From Micromonospora phaseoli (GTDB lineage Bacteria > Actinomycetota > Actinomycetes > Mycobacteriales > Micromonosporaceae), in NCBI RefSeq assembly GCF_900109115.1, contig NZ_FNYV01000002.1:62001-126000 (forward strand): 64,000 nt of DNA, in the 5' to 3' direction. Shown here in pieces: positions 24,707-32,461 of the stretch (its first letter is position 1; each line of letters begins with the position of its first letter). A program made the translations under genes and the position numbers. A model generated the notes under the pieces. It was not told the DNA's origin and made no database searches. It saw nothing but the letters and a program-made list of their open reading frames with translations.

Positions 24707-27055
24707 ATGCCGTACCGACCGCCGTTGGTGCCGTACGAGACCTTCGTCGCCGACCCGCCCGACCTGCCGGTGCGCGCGCCCGGCCAGGACGGCCCGGCCG
24801 TGCTGGGTCGGGCCGAGGTCGCCGGCACCGATCCGCACGGCGCGACCTTCAAGGCCGCGCTGACCGACGGCGTGACGACGGTGGTACGCGTCGACGCGGC
24901 CGGCGACGGCGTGATCCGGGTACGCCTGGCCGAAGACCCGCAGGCGCGCAGCCGCTCCGCCCGCCTCATGCCGCTGGTGCATCCAGGCACCCCGGCGGCG
25001 ACGGTCATCGTCGAGGACCGGTACGTCCGCGTCGACGCCGGCGCGGTCGTCGCCGAGATCCGGCTCGACCCGTGGCGGATCCGGTTCCTGCGTCCCGACG
25101 GCTCGCTGCTGCTCGAACAGGATCCGGGCACGGTCGACATCAGCGGCCGGCGGCGTACCCTCCCGTTCGGACACTCCACGGCCGACGGGGTGCGGGTCGC
25201 CTGGCACGAGAGCTTCGTCGCGCCGGGCGACGAGCGGTTCGTCGGGTTCGGTGAGAAGTTCACCCCACTGGACAAACGCGGCCAGCGGGCCCTGATGTGG
25301 AACTTCGACGCCTTCGGCGGCGAGTCCGACCGCGCGCACAAGAACGTGCCGTTCTACCTCTCCAACCGGGGTTACGGGGTGCTGGTGGACAGCGGCATGC
25401 CGGTGCAGTTCGACGTCTGCCAGTCCACCCACAGCGCCGTGCAGATCCTGGTCCCCGACGACCTGCTCGACTACTACGTGCTGGCCGGACCGACCCCCGC
25501 CGAGGTGCTGGACCGCCTGGACCAGCTGACCGGCCGGCCGTACCTGCCGCCACGGTGGGCCTTCGGCACCTGGATCTCCTCGGGCTTCTACCCGGACAGC
25601 CAGCAGCGGGTGCTGGACCGGGCGACCCGCATCCGCGAGCGGGGCATCCCGTGTGACGTGCTGCACCTGGACTGCTACTGGCAGGTCGCCGGCAGCTGGT
25701 CGGACCTGCGCTGGGACGACGAGGCGTTCCCCGACCCGGCGGGCATGCTGCGTACCCTCACCGAGCAGGGTTTCCGGGTCTGTCTCTGGATGAACCCGTA
25801 CCTGATGACGGAGAGCCCCCGCTACGCCGAAGCCGACCGGGCCGGCTATTTCCTGCGCCGGCCGGACGGGCGCACGTACGTCGCCGACGTGTGGCACGGC
25901 AGCTACCCGCCCTGCGCCATCGTGGACCTCACCAACCCGGCGGCGGTCGAGTGGTTCACCGGGCTGCTGCGTCCGCTGCTGGAGCAGGGCGTGGCGGTGT
26001 TCAAGACCGACTTCGCCGAGGGCGTACCGGCCGACGCGGTGGCGCACAACGGGATGACCGGGGTCGAGCTGCACAACGTGTACGCGCTGCTCTTCAACGA
26101 CGTGGTCGCCGAGGTCACCGAGCAGGTCGCCGGCCACCGGGCGGTGTGGGCCCGCTCGTCGTACCTCGGCGGGCAGCGGCACAGCGCGCAGTGGAGCGGC
26201 GATTCCAACGCCACCTGGCCGGCGCTGGCCAGCACGTTGCGTGGCGGGCTGTCCCACGGTCTGTCCGGAGTGCCGTTCTGGAGCCACGACACCGGCGGGT
26301 TCCACGGCGTCCCCGAGCCGGACCTCTATGTCCGCTGGTCGCAGTTTGGTGCGCTGTCGCCGCTGGTCCGACTGCACGGCACCAGCAGCCGGCTGCCCTG
26401 GGAGTTCCCGGCCGAGGCGGAACGGCTCGCGGTGTCCGCGCTGCGGTTGCGCTACCGGCTGATGCCGTACCTCTGGTCGGCCGCGGTGCAGGCGGCCGCC
26501 ACCGGCGTACCGATGATGCGGGCCCTGCTGGTCGACACCCCGGACGACCCGACGGCCTGGACCACCGACCTGCAGTACCGCCTCGGTGAGGACCTGCTCG
26601 TCGCGCCGGTCATCGACCGGTCCGGCCGGCGTGACGTCTACCTTCCCGTCGGCGACGACTGGATCGACGCCGGCACCGGCGAGCGGCATCGGGGTGGCCA
26701 GCACCTGCGGGTGAGCGCGCCCCTGGCCCGGATGCCGCTGTATGTGCGCCGGGGCACGCTGCTGCCGCTGGTCGAGCCGCAGGCCACCGTCGGTGACGGC
26801 CCGTTCCAGGAGGTCACCGTGGTCAGTTGGGGCGCGGTGGACGGCCGGACGGTGGTGCACGACGTCGACGGCGACACGATCATCGAGGCGGTCCGCGACG
26901 GCGACGAGTTGCGGATTCGGACGTGGGGGCCGCTGCGGGTGGGGCAGCTGGCCTTCGCCGGGGTCGGCGAGGCCGACCAGCCGGCCCGGTCACTGCTCAA
27001 CGGTGCGGTGGTGACCGTCGTGCCCTTCGCGGGGCTGTTTCCCGCACCGGGCTGA
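24707..27055 (+). CDS. Glycoside hydrolase family 31, alpha-xylosidase type (YicI-like)
   Basis: 782-residue cytosolic GH31 enzyme: N-terminal beta-sandwich (about 1-255), TIM barrel (about 265-600), two C-terminal beta domains. The nucleophile is Asp435 in VFKTDFAEGVP, almost the YicI sequence (KTDFGERIP), and the acid/base is Asp499 in WSGDSNATW; CDVLHLDCYW and FWSHDTGGFHG also fit the alpha-xylosidase branch rather than maltase/glucosidase types. It should release alpha-xylose from the non-reducing end of xyloglucan oligosaccharides. GAGGAG precedes ATG 24707. Transcribed away from GH42 and ends at a shared strong terminator with the transporter genes. Confidence 0.92.
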   Translation: MPYRPPLVPYETFVADPPDLPVRAPGQDGPAVLGRAEVAGTDPHGATFKAALTDGVTTVVRVDAAGDGVIRVRLAEDPQARSRSARLMPLVHPGTPAATVIVEDRYVRVDAGAVVAEIRLDPWRIRFLRPDGSLLLEQDPGTVDISGRRRTLPFGHSTADGVRVAWHESFVAPGDERFVGFGEKFTPLDKRGQRALMWNFDAFGGESDRAHKNVPFYLSNRGYGVLVDSGMPVQFDVCQSTHSAVQILVPDDLLDYYVLAGPTPAEVLDRLDQLTGRPYLPPRWAFGTWISSGFYPDSQQRVLDRATRIRERGIPCDVLHLDCYWQVAGSWSDLRWDDEAFPDPAGMLRTLTEQGFRVCLWMNPYLMTESPRYAEADRAGYFLRRPDGRTYVADVWHGSYPPCAIVDLTNPAAVEWFTGLLRPLLEQGVAVFKTDFAEGVPADAVAHNGMTGVELHNVYALLFNDVVAEVTEQVAGHRAVWARSSYLGGQRHSAQWSGDSNATWPALASTLRGGLSHGLSGVPFWSHDTGGFHGVPEPDLYVRWSQFGALSPLVRLHGTSSRLPWEFPAEAERLAVSALRLRYRLMPYLWSAAVQAAATGVPMMRALLVDTPDDPTAWTTDLQYRLGEDLLVAPVIDRSGRRDVYLPVGDDWIDAGTGERHRGGQHLRVSAPLARMPLYVRRGTLLPLVEPQATVGDGPFQEVTVVSWGAVDGRTVVHDVDGDTIIEAVRDGDELRIRTWGPLRVGQLAFAGVGEADQPARSLLNGAVVTVVPFAGLFPAPG

Positions 27056-27107
27056 CCGTCCCCGCGCGGCGCCCGATCGGACGGAGCCGGGCGCCGCGCG
27101 GGGACGG
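27056..27107. terminator. Bidirectional hairpin terminator (20-bp stem)
   Basis: Perfect 20-bp inverted repeat (27056-27075 with 27088-27107) and a 12-base loop, placed between the GH31 stop and the stop of the convergent permease gene. One of the strongest stems in the window. Confidence 0.85.
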
Positions 27108-27117
27108 GGCCGTCCGG

Positions 27118-28101
27118 TCAGCCCTTCACCGCTCCGGTGATCATGCCCTTGGTGAAGTGCCGCTGCACGAAGGGGTAGATGATCACGGCGGGGATGACGG
27201 TCACCACCACCACCGCCATCTTGACGGCCAGGGTCGGCGGATACGCGGTCACTCCGGGCAGGCTCACCGCCGTGCCGGAGACGTTCGGCGACTGCCCGGC
27301 CAGGATGTAGCTCTGCAGCACCCGCTGGATGGGGAACTTGTCGTTCGAGTCGATGTAGAGCACCGCGTTGAAGTACGCGTTCCAGTAGCCGACGGCGTAG
27401 AAGAGGCCCACCACGGCGATCACCGCCCGGGACAGCGGCAGCACGATCCGGGTGAGGATGCGCAGCTCGCCGGCGCCGTCGATGCGGGCGCTGTCCAGCA
27501 GCTCGGCCGGCACGTTCATGAAGAACGCCCGGATCACCACCAGGTTGAACACGCTGATCGCGCTGGGCAGGATCAGCGACCAGATGTTGTCCTTGAGGCC
27601 CAGCCCGGTGACCACCAGGTAGCTCGGCACCAGCCCCGGGAAGATCAGGAAGGTGAGCAGGAAGTAGAAGAGCAGACCGCGGTGGGCCACCGAGCCGGGC
27701 CGGGACAGGCCGTACGCGGCCAGTACGGTGAGCACCAGGCTGAGCGTGGTGCCGAGCACGGTGACCAGGGTGCTGATCCACACTGCCCGGGTGACGTCGC
27801 CGCCGCTGAAGATGGTGATGTACGCCGACGGGTCGATCTCCCGTGGCACCATCACCATGCCGCCCGCGTCGTCGATCGTGCCACGGGAGGCCAGGCTGGT
27901 GACCAGCACCGCCCACAGTGGCACCAGCACCGCCGCCACCAGCAGGGTGAGCGCGACCGCCTTGGCGAGGGTGCCGGGCACCGAGGGCGGGCCTTCCCAG
28001 ACCGGCCGGCCTGAGCGCCGCCGTGGACGAGGCGGTGGTGGCGGTCCCGCCGTCACCGGCGCCGCCGGCACCGGGCCGACACCACTGAGCTGGGCAGTCA
28101 T
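27118..28101 (-). CDS. ABC carbohydrate importer permease (LplC/MalG type)
   Basis: 327-residue inner-membrane permease with a Pro-rich cytoplasmic N-terminus, six membrane segments (first about residues 48-68) and the binding-protein-dependent EAA loop NVPAELLDSARIDGAGELRILTRIVLPLSR that docks the ATPase. It ends with the LplC-typical YPFVQRHFTKGMITGAVKG. ATG 28101 overlaps the stop of the partner permease (ATGA), so the two are translationally coupled. No ATPase is encoded nearby; actinobacterial sugar importers of this kind share a general MsiK-type ATPase encoded elsewhere. Confidence 0.92.
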   Translation of the reverse strand: MTAQLSGVGPVPAAPVTAGPPPPPRPRRRSGRPVWEGPPSVPGTLAKAVALTLLVAAVLVPLWAVLVTSLASRGTIDDAGGMVMVPREIDPSAYITIFSGGDVTRAVWISTLVTVLGTTLSLVLTVLAAYGLSRPGSVAHRGLLFYFLLTFLIFPGLVPSYLVVTGLGLKDNIWSLILPSAISVFNLVVIRAFFMNVPAELLDSARIDGAGELRILTRIVLPLSRAVIAVVGLFYAVGYWNAYFNAVLYIDSNDKFPIQRVLQSYILAGQSPNVSGTAVSLPGVTAYPPTLAVKMAVVVVTVIPAVIIYPFVQRHFTKGMITGAVKG

Positions 28102-29108
28102 GATTTGGAGTACACCCCCTGCTCGCCGAGCCGGTGCGCGATCTTGTTCGCGGTGAGGATCAGGGCCAACCCGACCACCGCCTTGAACAGGCCCGCCGCC
28201 GCCCCGAGTCCCCACTGCTGAGTGCTGATGGCCTGGTAGTAGACGAAGGTGTCGAGCACCTCGGCGGCCTCCCGGCCGACCGCCTCGCGTTGCAGGATGA
28301 ACTGCTCGAAGCCGACCGACAGCGCGTCGCCGAGCCGCATGATGAGCAGCAGCACGATGACCGGACGCAGACCGGGCAGGGTGATGTGCCACAACCGGCG
28401 CCACCGCCCCGCGCCGTCGGCGGCCGCCGCCTCGTACAGGTTCGGGTCGATCGCCGACAGCGCCGCCAGGAAGACGATCGCGCCCCAGCCGAGGTCCTTC
28501 CACACCGACTCGGCGGTGACCAGCACGATGAACGTGTCCGGGTTGGTCATGATCTCCCAGGGCTCCAGGCCGGCCTGGCGCATCTCCTGGGCCAGCAGCC
28601 CGGCCCCGCCGAACATCTGCACGAAGAACGTCACCACCAGCACCCAGCTGAAGAAGTGCGGCAGGTAGACCACGCTCTGCACGAAACCGCGTACCCGGCC
28701 GGAGACGATGCTGTTGAGCAGGATCGCCAGCATGATCGGCAGCGGGAAGAAGAAGACCAGCTGGAAGGCGGTGATGGTCAGCGTGTTGCGCACCGCGTCC
28801 CAGAACGCCGGGTCGCGGAAGAGCGCCTCGAAGTTGCCGAAGCCGATCCACTCGCTGTTCAGGAACGCGTCGAGGGGATCGTCGCCGACGAACGGGTTGT
28901 AGTCCTGGAAGGCGATGATGTTGCCGAGGGTGGGCAGGTAGTGGAAGACCAGCAGCAGCGCCGCCGCGGGCGCGGCCATCGCCAGCAGCGGCCAGTCGCG
29001 GCGCAGCCGGGCGCGCAGCGTACGCCGGTTGCGTCGCGGGCGGCGGGGCGGCGGACGCCCGGCCGGTGTCTCCCGGCCGGGCGTCGGTGTGACGGAGGGC
29101 GCGCTCAT
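28098..29108 (-). CDS. ABC carbohydrate importer permease (LplB/MalF type)
   Basis: 336-residue permease partner. A basic cytoplasmic N-terminus (about 1-40) precedes six membrane segments starting with WPLLAMAAPAAALLLVFHYLP. Residues such as YNPFVG, SVVYLPHFFSWV and the EAA loop in IDPNLYEAAAADGAGRWRRLWHITLPGL are the LplB/YteP hallmarks. The C-terminus IAHRLGEQGVYSKS is also typical of that group, which imports plant-polysaccharide oligosaccharides (aldotetraouronic acid, rhamnogalacturonan). Start ATG 29108; 31 bp downstream of the binding-protein gene. Confidence 0.92.
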   Translation of the reverse strand: MSAPSVTPTPGRETPAGRPPPRRPRRNRRTLRARLRRDWPLLAMAAPAAALLLVFHYLPTLGNIIAFQDYNPFVGDDPLDAFLNSEWIGFGNFEALFRDPAFWDAVRNTLTITAFQLVFFFPLPIMLAILLNSIVSGRVRGFVQSVVYLPHFFSWVLVVTFFVQMFGGAGLLAQEMRQAGLEPWEIMTNPDTFIVLVTAESVWKDLGWGAIVFLAALSAIDPNLYEAAAADGAGRWRRLWHITLPGLRPVIVLLLIMRLGDALSVGFEQFILQREAVGREAAEVLDTFVYYQAISTQQWGLGAAAGLFKAVVGLALILTANKIAHRLGEQGVYSKS

Positions 29109-29139
29109 GTGGGGCTGCCCCTGCGCCGCGTACGCATGC

Positions 29140-30807
29140 TCATCGGCCGTTGTCTGCGAGGGCCTTCTCGTGGAACGCGCGTCCCTCCTCGCCGCCGGTG
29201 TCCATGAACTCCTTGCGCACCTGCTCGATGTCGCCGACGGGGCGGCGGCCCCGCACGATGTCGCGGATCTTGTCGTCGGTCGGCTGGAGGTTCTTCGACC
29301 AGTTCGCCGGCAGCTCCAGCTTGATGCCGGCGAACAGGTCCTTCTCCATCGTCGCGATGTGCTTGCGGTAGTAGCCGATGTAGTCCTGCACGTACTCCGG
29401 GGTGTCGCCGCTGCGCACCTTGACCGGCACCCGGCCACCGATGTGGGTGTACTGGGCGCCGAGTTCCTTGCGACCCAGCTCGGTCGGGGTCGGTGTGCCG
29501 TCGGCGCCCCGGCTGAAGTGCTGCCCCTCCGCGCCGAACTCGCGCAGTTCGAACTCCCGGCTACCGAAGGGCGCGGCGCACCAGTTGAGCACCCCCAGCA
29601 GCTCGTCGACCCGCTCGGGGGCGAGATCCTTCTTGAGGAAGGTCCAGAAGACCGGCTTCTCGCTGCCCCAGATGACCGGCTGACCGCCGCTGGCGCCGAA
29701 GACCGGCAGCGGCTGCATGTCGAAGGTGGACAGCTCCTTGACCCGCTCGCTCTGCATGCCCTGCCAGGCGCCGAGCCCGTCCTGGTACATCAGGATCTTT
29801 CCGGCCTTGAACAGCTGTTTCTCGTCGGCGCCCCGGCTGGCCGCGGTGTCCGGGTGCACCAGGCCCTCGGCGAACAACCGGGCGGTGAACTCCAACGCGG
29901 CGGCGAAGGCCGGGTTCTCGTACTTGTGCTCCAGGCCGCCGTCGGGCTTCTTGCGCCAGGTCTGTTGGCAGCCGAAGAACTGCTGGACCATCTCGAAGAC
30001 GCTGCCGAAGGCCCACACCCCCTTGGCCGGGTCGGTGGCCTTCTTGCCGAACTCGTACAGCTCCTCCGGGGTCGTCGGTGCGGCCAGGCCGGCGGGGTCC
30101 AGCAGGTCCCGGCGGTGGAACAGGGCGTAGGCGAACGGCCCGTCGGTGGGGAACGGCACCGCGTACAGTCGCCCGCCCCAGACGGAGTACTCCCAGGCGC
30201 CGCTCGGCAGCGAGGCCAGGTAGGGGTACTTCGCGGCGGCGTCGCCCTTGAGATGGTCGGTCAGGTCGGTGAACAGCGCCTTGACCGCGTCGGAGAACCG
30301 GGCGACCTTGTCGACCTCCCAGTTCGGCGCGCACAGCAGGTCGGGCACGTCGCGGGCGCCCAGCATGGCGTTGAGCTTGTCGGCGTAGGTGTTGCCGTCC
30401 TGCAGGCTCGGGTCGACCTCGACGCCGAGCTTGCCGTTGACCGCCGCCAGGTACGCGTTGCGGCCCAGCGGTGGCGGGGCCGGCCCCCACCAGGGGCTCA
30501 TCGTCTTGATCGGTGGGCCGCCCCGGCCCGGCGCCTCGGTGACCGCGTCGACGAGTTGGCTCGGGTAGCTGAGGTATCCGTCGGGGATCGGCCCCTCGCC
30601 GGCGATGTCCGGCTTGAGCAGCTCGACCCGCTGGTAGGTGGGCAGTACGGCCTTGATGGCGTCGGCGCTGGTGGCGCTGCCCTGACTGCCGGCCTCCTTG
30701 CTGCACCCGGCCAGGGCGGTGCCGCCCACGGTAGCGGCTGCGCCGAGGCCGAGCAGCCGCAGCATGGTCCGGCGGTCGGTGGATGCGCCTGGCAGGGAAG
30801 GCTTCAC
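29140..30807 (-). CDS. ABC carbohydrate importer substrate-binding lipoprotein
   Basis: 555-residue extracellular solute-binding lipoprotein (family 1, LplA-like). The signal region has DRRTMLRLLGLGAAATVGGT, a possible Tat twin arginine, followed by the lipobox LAGC, so the mature protein is anchored at the membrane surface. Large size, with KTMSPWWGPAP, DVPDLLCAPNWEV and GVLNWCAAPFGS, matches binding proteins for bulky oligosaccharides. The start is GTG 30807 with AAGGGAG upstream. It is the first gene of the transporter operon; a LacI-type and a ROK-type operator lie in its promoter region. Confidence 0.9.
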   Translation of the reverse strand: MKPSLPGASTDRRTMLRLLGLGAAATVGGTALAGCSKEAGSQGSATSADAIKAVLPTYQRVELLKPDIAGEGPIPDGYLSYPSQLVDAVTEAPGRGGPPIKTMSPWWGPAPPPLGRNAYLAAVNGKLGVEVDPSLQDGNTYADKLNAMLGARDVPDLLCAPNWEVDKVARFSDAVKALFTDLTDHLKGDAAAKYPYLASLPSGAWEYSVWGGRLYAVPFPTDGPFAYALFHRRDLLDPAGLAAPTTPEELYEFGKKATDPAKGVWAFGSVFEMVQQFFGCQQTWRKKPDGGLEHKYENPAFAAALEFTARLFAEGLVHPDTAASRGADEKQLFKAGKILMYQDGLGAWQGMQSERVKELSTFDMQPLPVFGASGGQPVIWGSEKPVFWTFLKKDLAPERVDELLGVLNWCAAPFGSREFELREFGAEGQHFSRGADGTPTPTELGRKELGAQYTHIGGRVPVKVRSGDTPEYVQDYIGYYRKHIATMEKDLFAGIKLELPANWSKNLQPTDDKIRDIVRGRRPVGDIEQVRKEFMDTGGEEGRAFHEKALADNGR

Positions 30808-30820
30808 GGCGCACTCCCTT

Positions 30821-30834
30821 CGTTATCGGTAACG
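30821..30834 (-). promoter_or_regulatory. LacI-type operator in the transporter leader
   Basis: CGTTATCGGTAACG has 5-bp arms (CGTTA/TAACG) around TCGG, the usual LacI-family layout in actinobacteria. It lies 14 bp upstream of the binding-protein start, downstream of its probable promoter, so it would work as a roadblock operator. It differs from the CGAAGCGCTTCG sites at the GH3 gene. Confidence 0.5.
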
Positions 30835-30861
30835 GTTTGCGGAGCCGATCGCTCCGGCTAA

Positions 30862-30894
30862 GATTAGTTGGGGTTCTAGCCGAACAAACTAATC
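30862..30894. promoter_or_regulatory. Candidate ROK operator and transporter promoter
   Basis: Inverted repeat GATTAGTT (30862-30869) / AACTAATC (30887-30894), 8-bp perfect arms, 17-base spacer, between the divergent transporter and ROK genes. On the minus strand TTTGTT (30883-30888) and TAATCT (30861-30866), 16 bp apart, read as -35 and -10 of the transporter operon, so binding would block it. A related inverted repeat overlaps the GH42 promoter at 24561. Confidence 0.6.
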
Positions 30895-30956
30895 GACGGT
30901 GATCCGTCCCACAAGACAGGCGGGCGGCCTGGTCGGTCCCGCCAGCGCGGTACGCG

Positions 30957-32219
30957 ATGATGGGCGCGCACCGTGACACCGGCGCAGGGAGCGGGCAGAT
31001 CGTGATCAGCATCCACAACGAACCGCAGCCGACGGACCTCGGCGACGTGCGGGTCGCCAACCGGGCCGTCGTCCTGCGGCACGTACGCCTGCACGCCCCC
31101 TGCTCCCGGGCCGACATCGCCGCGCGAACCGGGCTCAACAAGGCCACCGTCTCCAGCCTGGTGGCCGAGCTGATCACACAGCGGCTGGTCCGCGAGACCG
31201 GGCTCACCGAGAACCGGGTCGGCCGACCGGCGACGATGCTGGTGCTCGACGGCGAGCCCTACGCCGCCCTGGGCCTACAGATCGGCGCCGACGAGTTGGT
31301 GGCCGTCGCCATCGACCTGGGCGGCAACCGGCTGCTCACCTGGCGGCGGGCCTTCGCCACGACCACCGTGTCCCCCACCGAGACGCTGCGCGCGCTGACC
31401 GCGCTCACCCGTCGGGCCATCGGGCGGGTCACCGCCACGGGCCGCACCGTCCAGGGCCTCACCGTCGGCGTGCCGGGGCTGGTCGACCCCGCCGGCGCGG
31501 TGCCGTTGGCCACCGCCCTGGGCTGGCGGGACGTGCCGGTCGCGGCCGAGCTGCGCGCCGCCCTGCGGGATCCGGGCTTCGCCGTCGGCGTCGACAGCGT
31601 CGCCAACCTCGCCGCCCTGGCCGAACAGCGGCACGGTGCGTACGCGGGCATCACCGACCTGGTGCACCTCACCGGCGGGCTCACCGTCGGCGCGGGCATC
31701 GTCGCCGCCGGCCGGTTGCTGCGGGGTGGCCGGGGCTTCGCCGGCGAGATCGGGCACCTGCCGATCGACCCGGCCGGTCCGCCGTGCGCCTGCGGAGCCC
31801 GTGGCTGCCTGACCGCCCTGGTCGGGCTGCCCGCCGTGGTACGTCGGCTGCTGCCCGATGCCGAGGCTGACGGCCCGGTCGTGGACTACCTGCCGGAGCT
31901 GGCGCGGATCGTCGCGCTGGCCCGCCACGACGACCCCACCGTGCTCAGCGGGCTGGCCGAGACCGGGCGGCAGCTCGGGCGCGGCGTGGCGGTCCTGACC
32001 GACCTGCTCAACCCGGAGGCGGTGGTGGTGGGCGACCACTTCGCGGCGCTGGCACCCTGGCTGCTGCCGGCGGCCCGATCGGAGCTGGCCGCGCGGGCCC
32101 ACGTGCCGGGCGCCGGTGGTTGCCGGTTGGAGGCCTCCACGCTGGACGCCGCGGCAGCCCTCGGCGGTGCGACCGCCGCGCTGGCCACCGTCGAAGCGGG
32201 ACGGTTGCCCGTCCGCTGA
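30957..32219 (+). CDS. ROK-family transcriptional regulator
   Basis: 420-residue ROK repressor: N-terminal winged helix (about 40-100, SRADIAARTGLNKATVSSLVAEL and RETGLTENRVGRPATML) and a sugar-kinase-like domain (about 105-405). The phosphate loop is AIDLGGN and the zinc motif is GHLPIDPAGPPCACGARGCLTAL; the Glu that usually follows the last Cys in sugar-kinase ROKs is Thr here, which fits a regulator rather than a kinase. It diverges from the transporter; its operator is probably the GATTAGTT repeat. The inducer would be a sugar from the locus. Starts at 30957 or a few codons later are possible. Confidence 0.88.
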   Translation: MMGAHRDTGAGSGQIVISIHNEPQPTDLGDVRVANRAVVLRHVRLHAPCSRADIAARTGLNKATVSSLVAELITQRLVRETGLTENRVGRPATMLVLDGEPYAALGLQIGADELVAVAIDLGGNRLLTWRRAFATTTVSPTETLRALTALTRRAIGRVTATGRTVQGLTVGVPGLVDPAGAVPLATALGWRDVPVAAELRAALRDPGFAVGVDSVANLAALAEQRHGAYAGITDLVHLTGGLTVGAGIVAAGRLLRGGRGFAGEIGHLPIDPAGPPCACGARGCLTALVGLPAVVRRLLPDAEADGPVVDYLPELARIVALARHDDPTVLSGLAETGRQLGRGVAVLTDLLNPEAVVVGDHFAALAPWLLPAARSELAARAHVPGAGGCRLEASTLDAAAALGGATAALATVEAGRLPVR

Positions 32220-32337
32220 TCCCGGCCGCGCCGGCGTACCGCCGGCGCCGAGTCTTGACCCGATCGCCTCGGGGGTGCCAACCTCGAAGTCAGCCGCTCC
32301 GTTCGGGCATCCGGGGCGGCTTGCTTCGCACGGTTGT

Positions 32338-32349
32338 CGAAGCGCTTCG
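32338..32349. promoter_or_regulatory. LacI operator 1 upstream of GH3
   Basis: Perfect 12-bp palindrome CGAAGCGCTTCG in the 242-bp gap between the ROK and GH3 genes. An identical core sits 76 bp downstream. CGxxGCGCxxCG dyads with a central CG are the LacI/GalR-family type. Confidence 0.7.
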
Positions 32350-32411
32350 CCAGCGTCCGGGCCGACGACCGTCCTCCCACCATGACCTGCGATGCCGCTC
32401 GGCCATCCGCC

Positions 32412-32427
32412 GTCGAAGCGCTTCGAC
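32412..32427. promoter_or_regulatory. LacI operator 2 upstream of GH3
   Basis: Perfect 16-bp palindrome GTCGAAGCGCTTCGAC, 34 bp upstream of the GH3 start. Centre-to-centre distance to operator 1 is 76 bp, about seven helical turns, so looping by one LacI tetramer or cooperative binding is possible. The LacI gene two positions downstream in the same operon is the obvious ligand. Confidence 0.75.
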
Positions 32428-32461
32428 AACCGGCGTGCCGGGCACTGGAAGGCGATGCACC

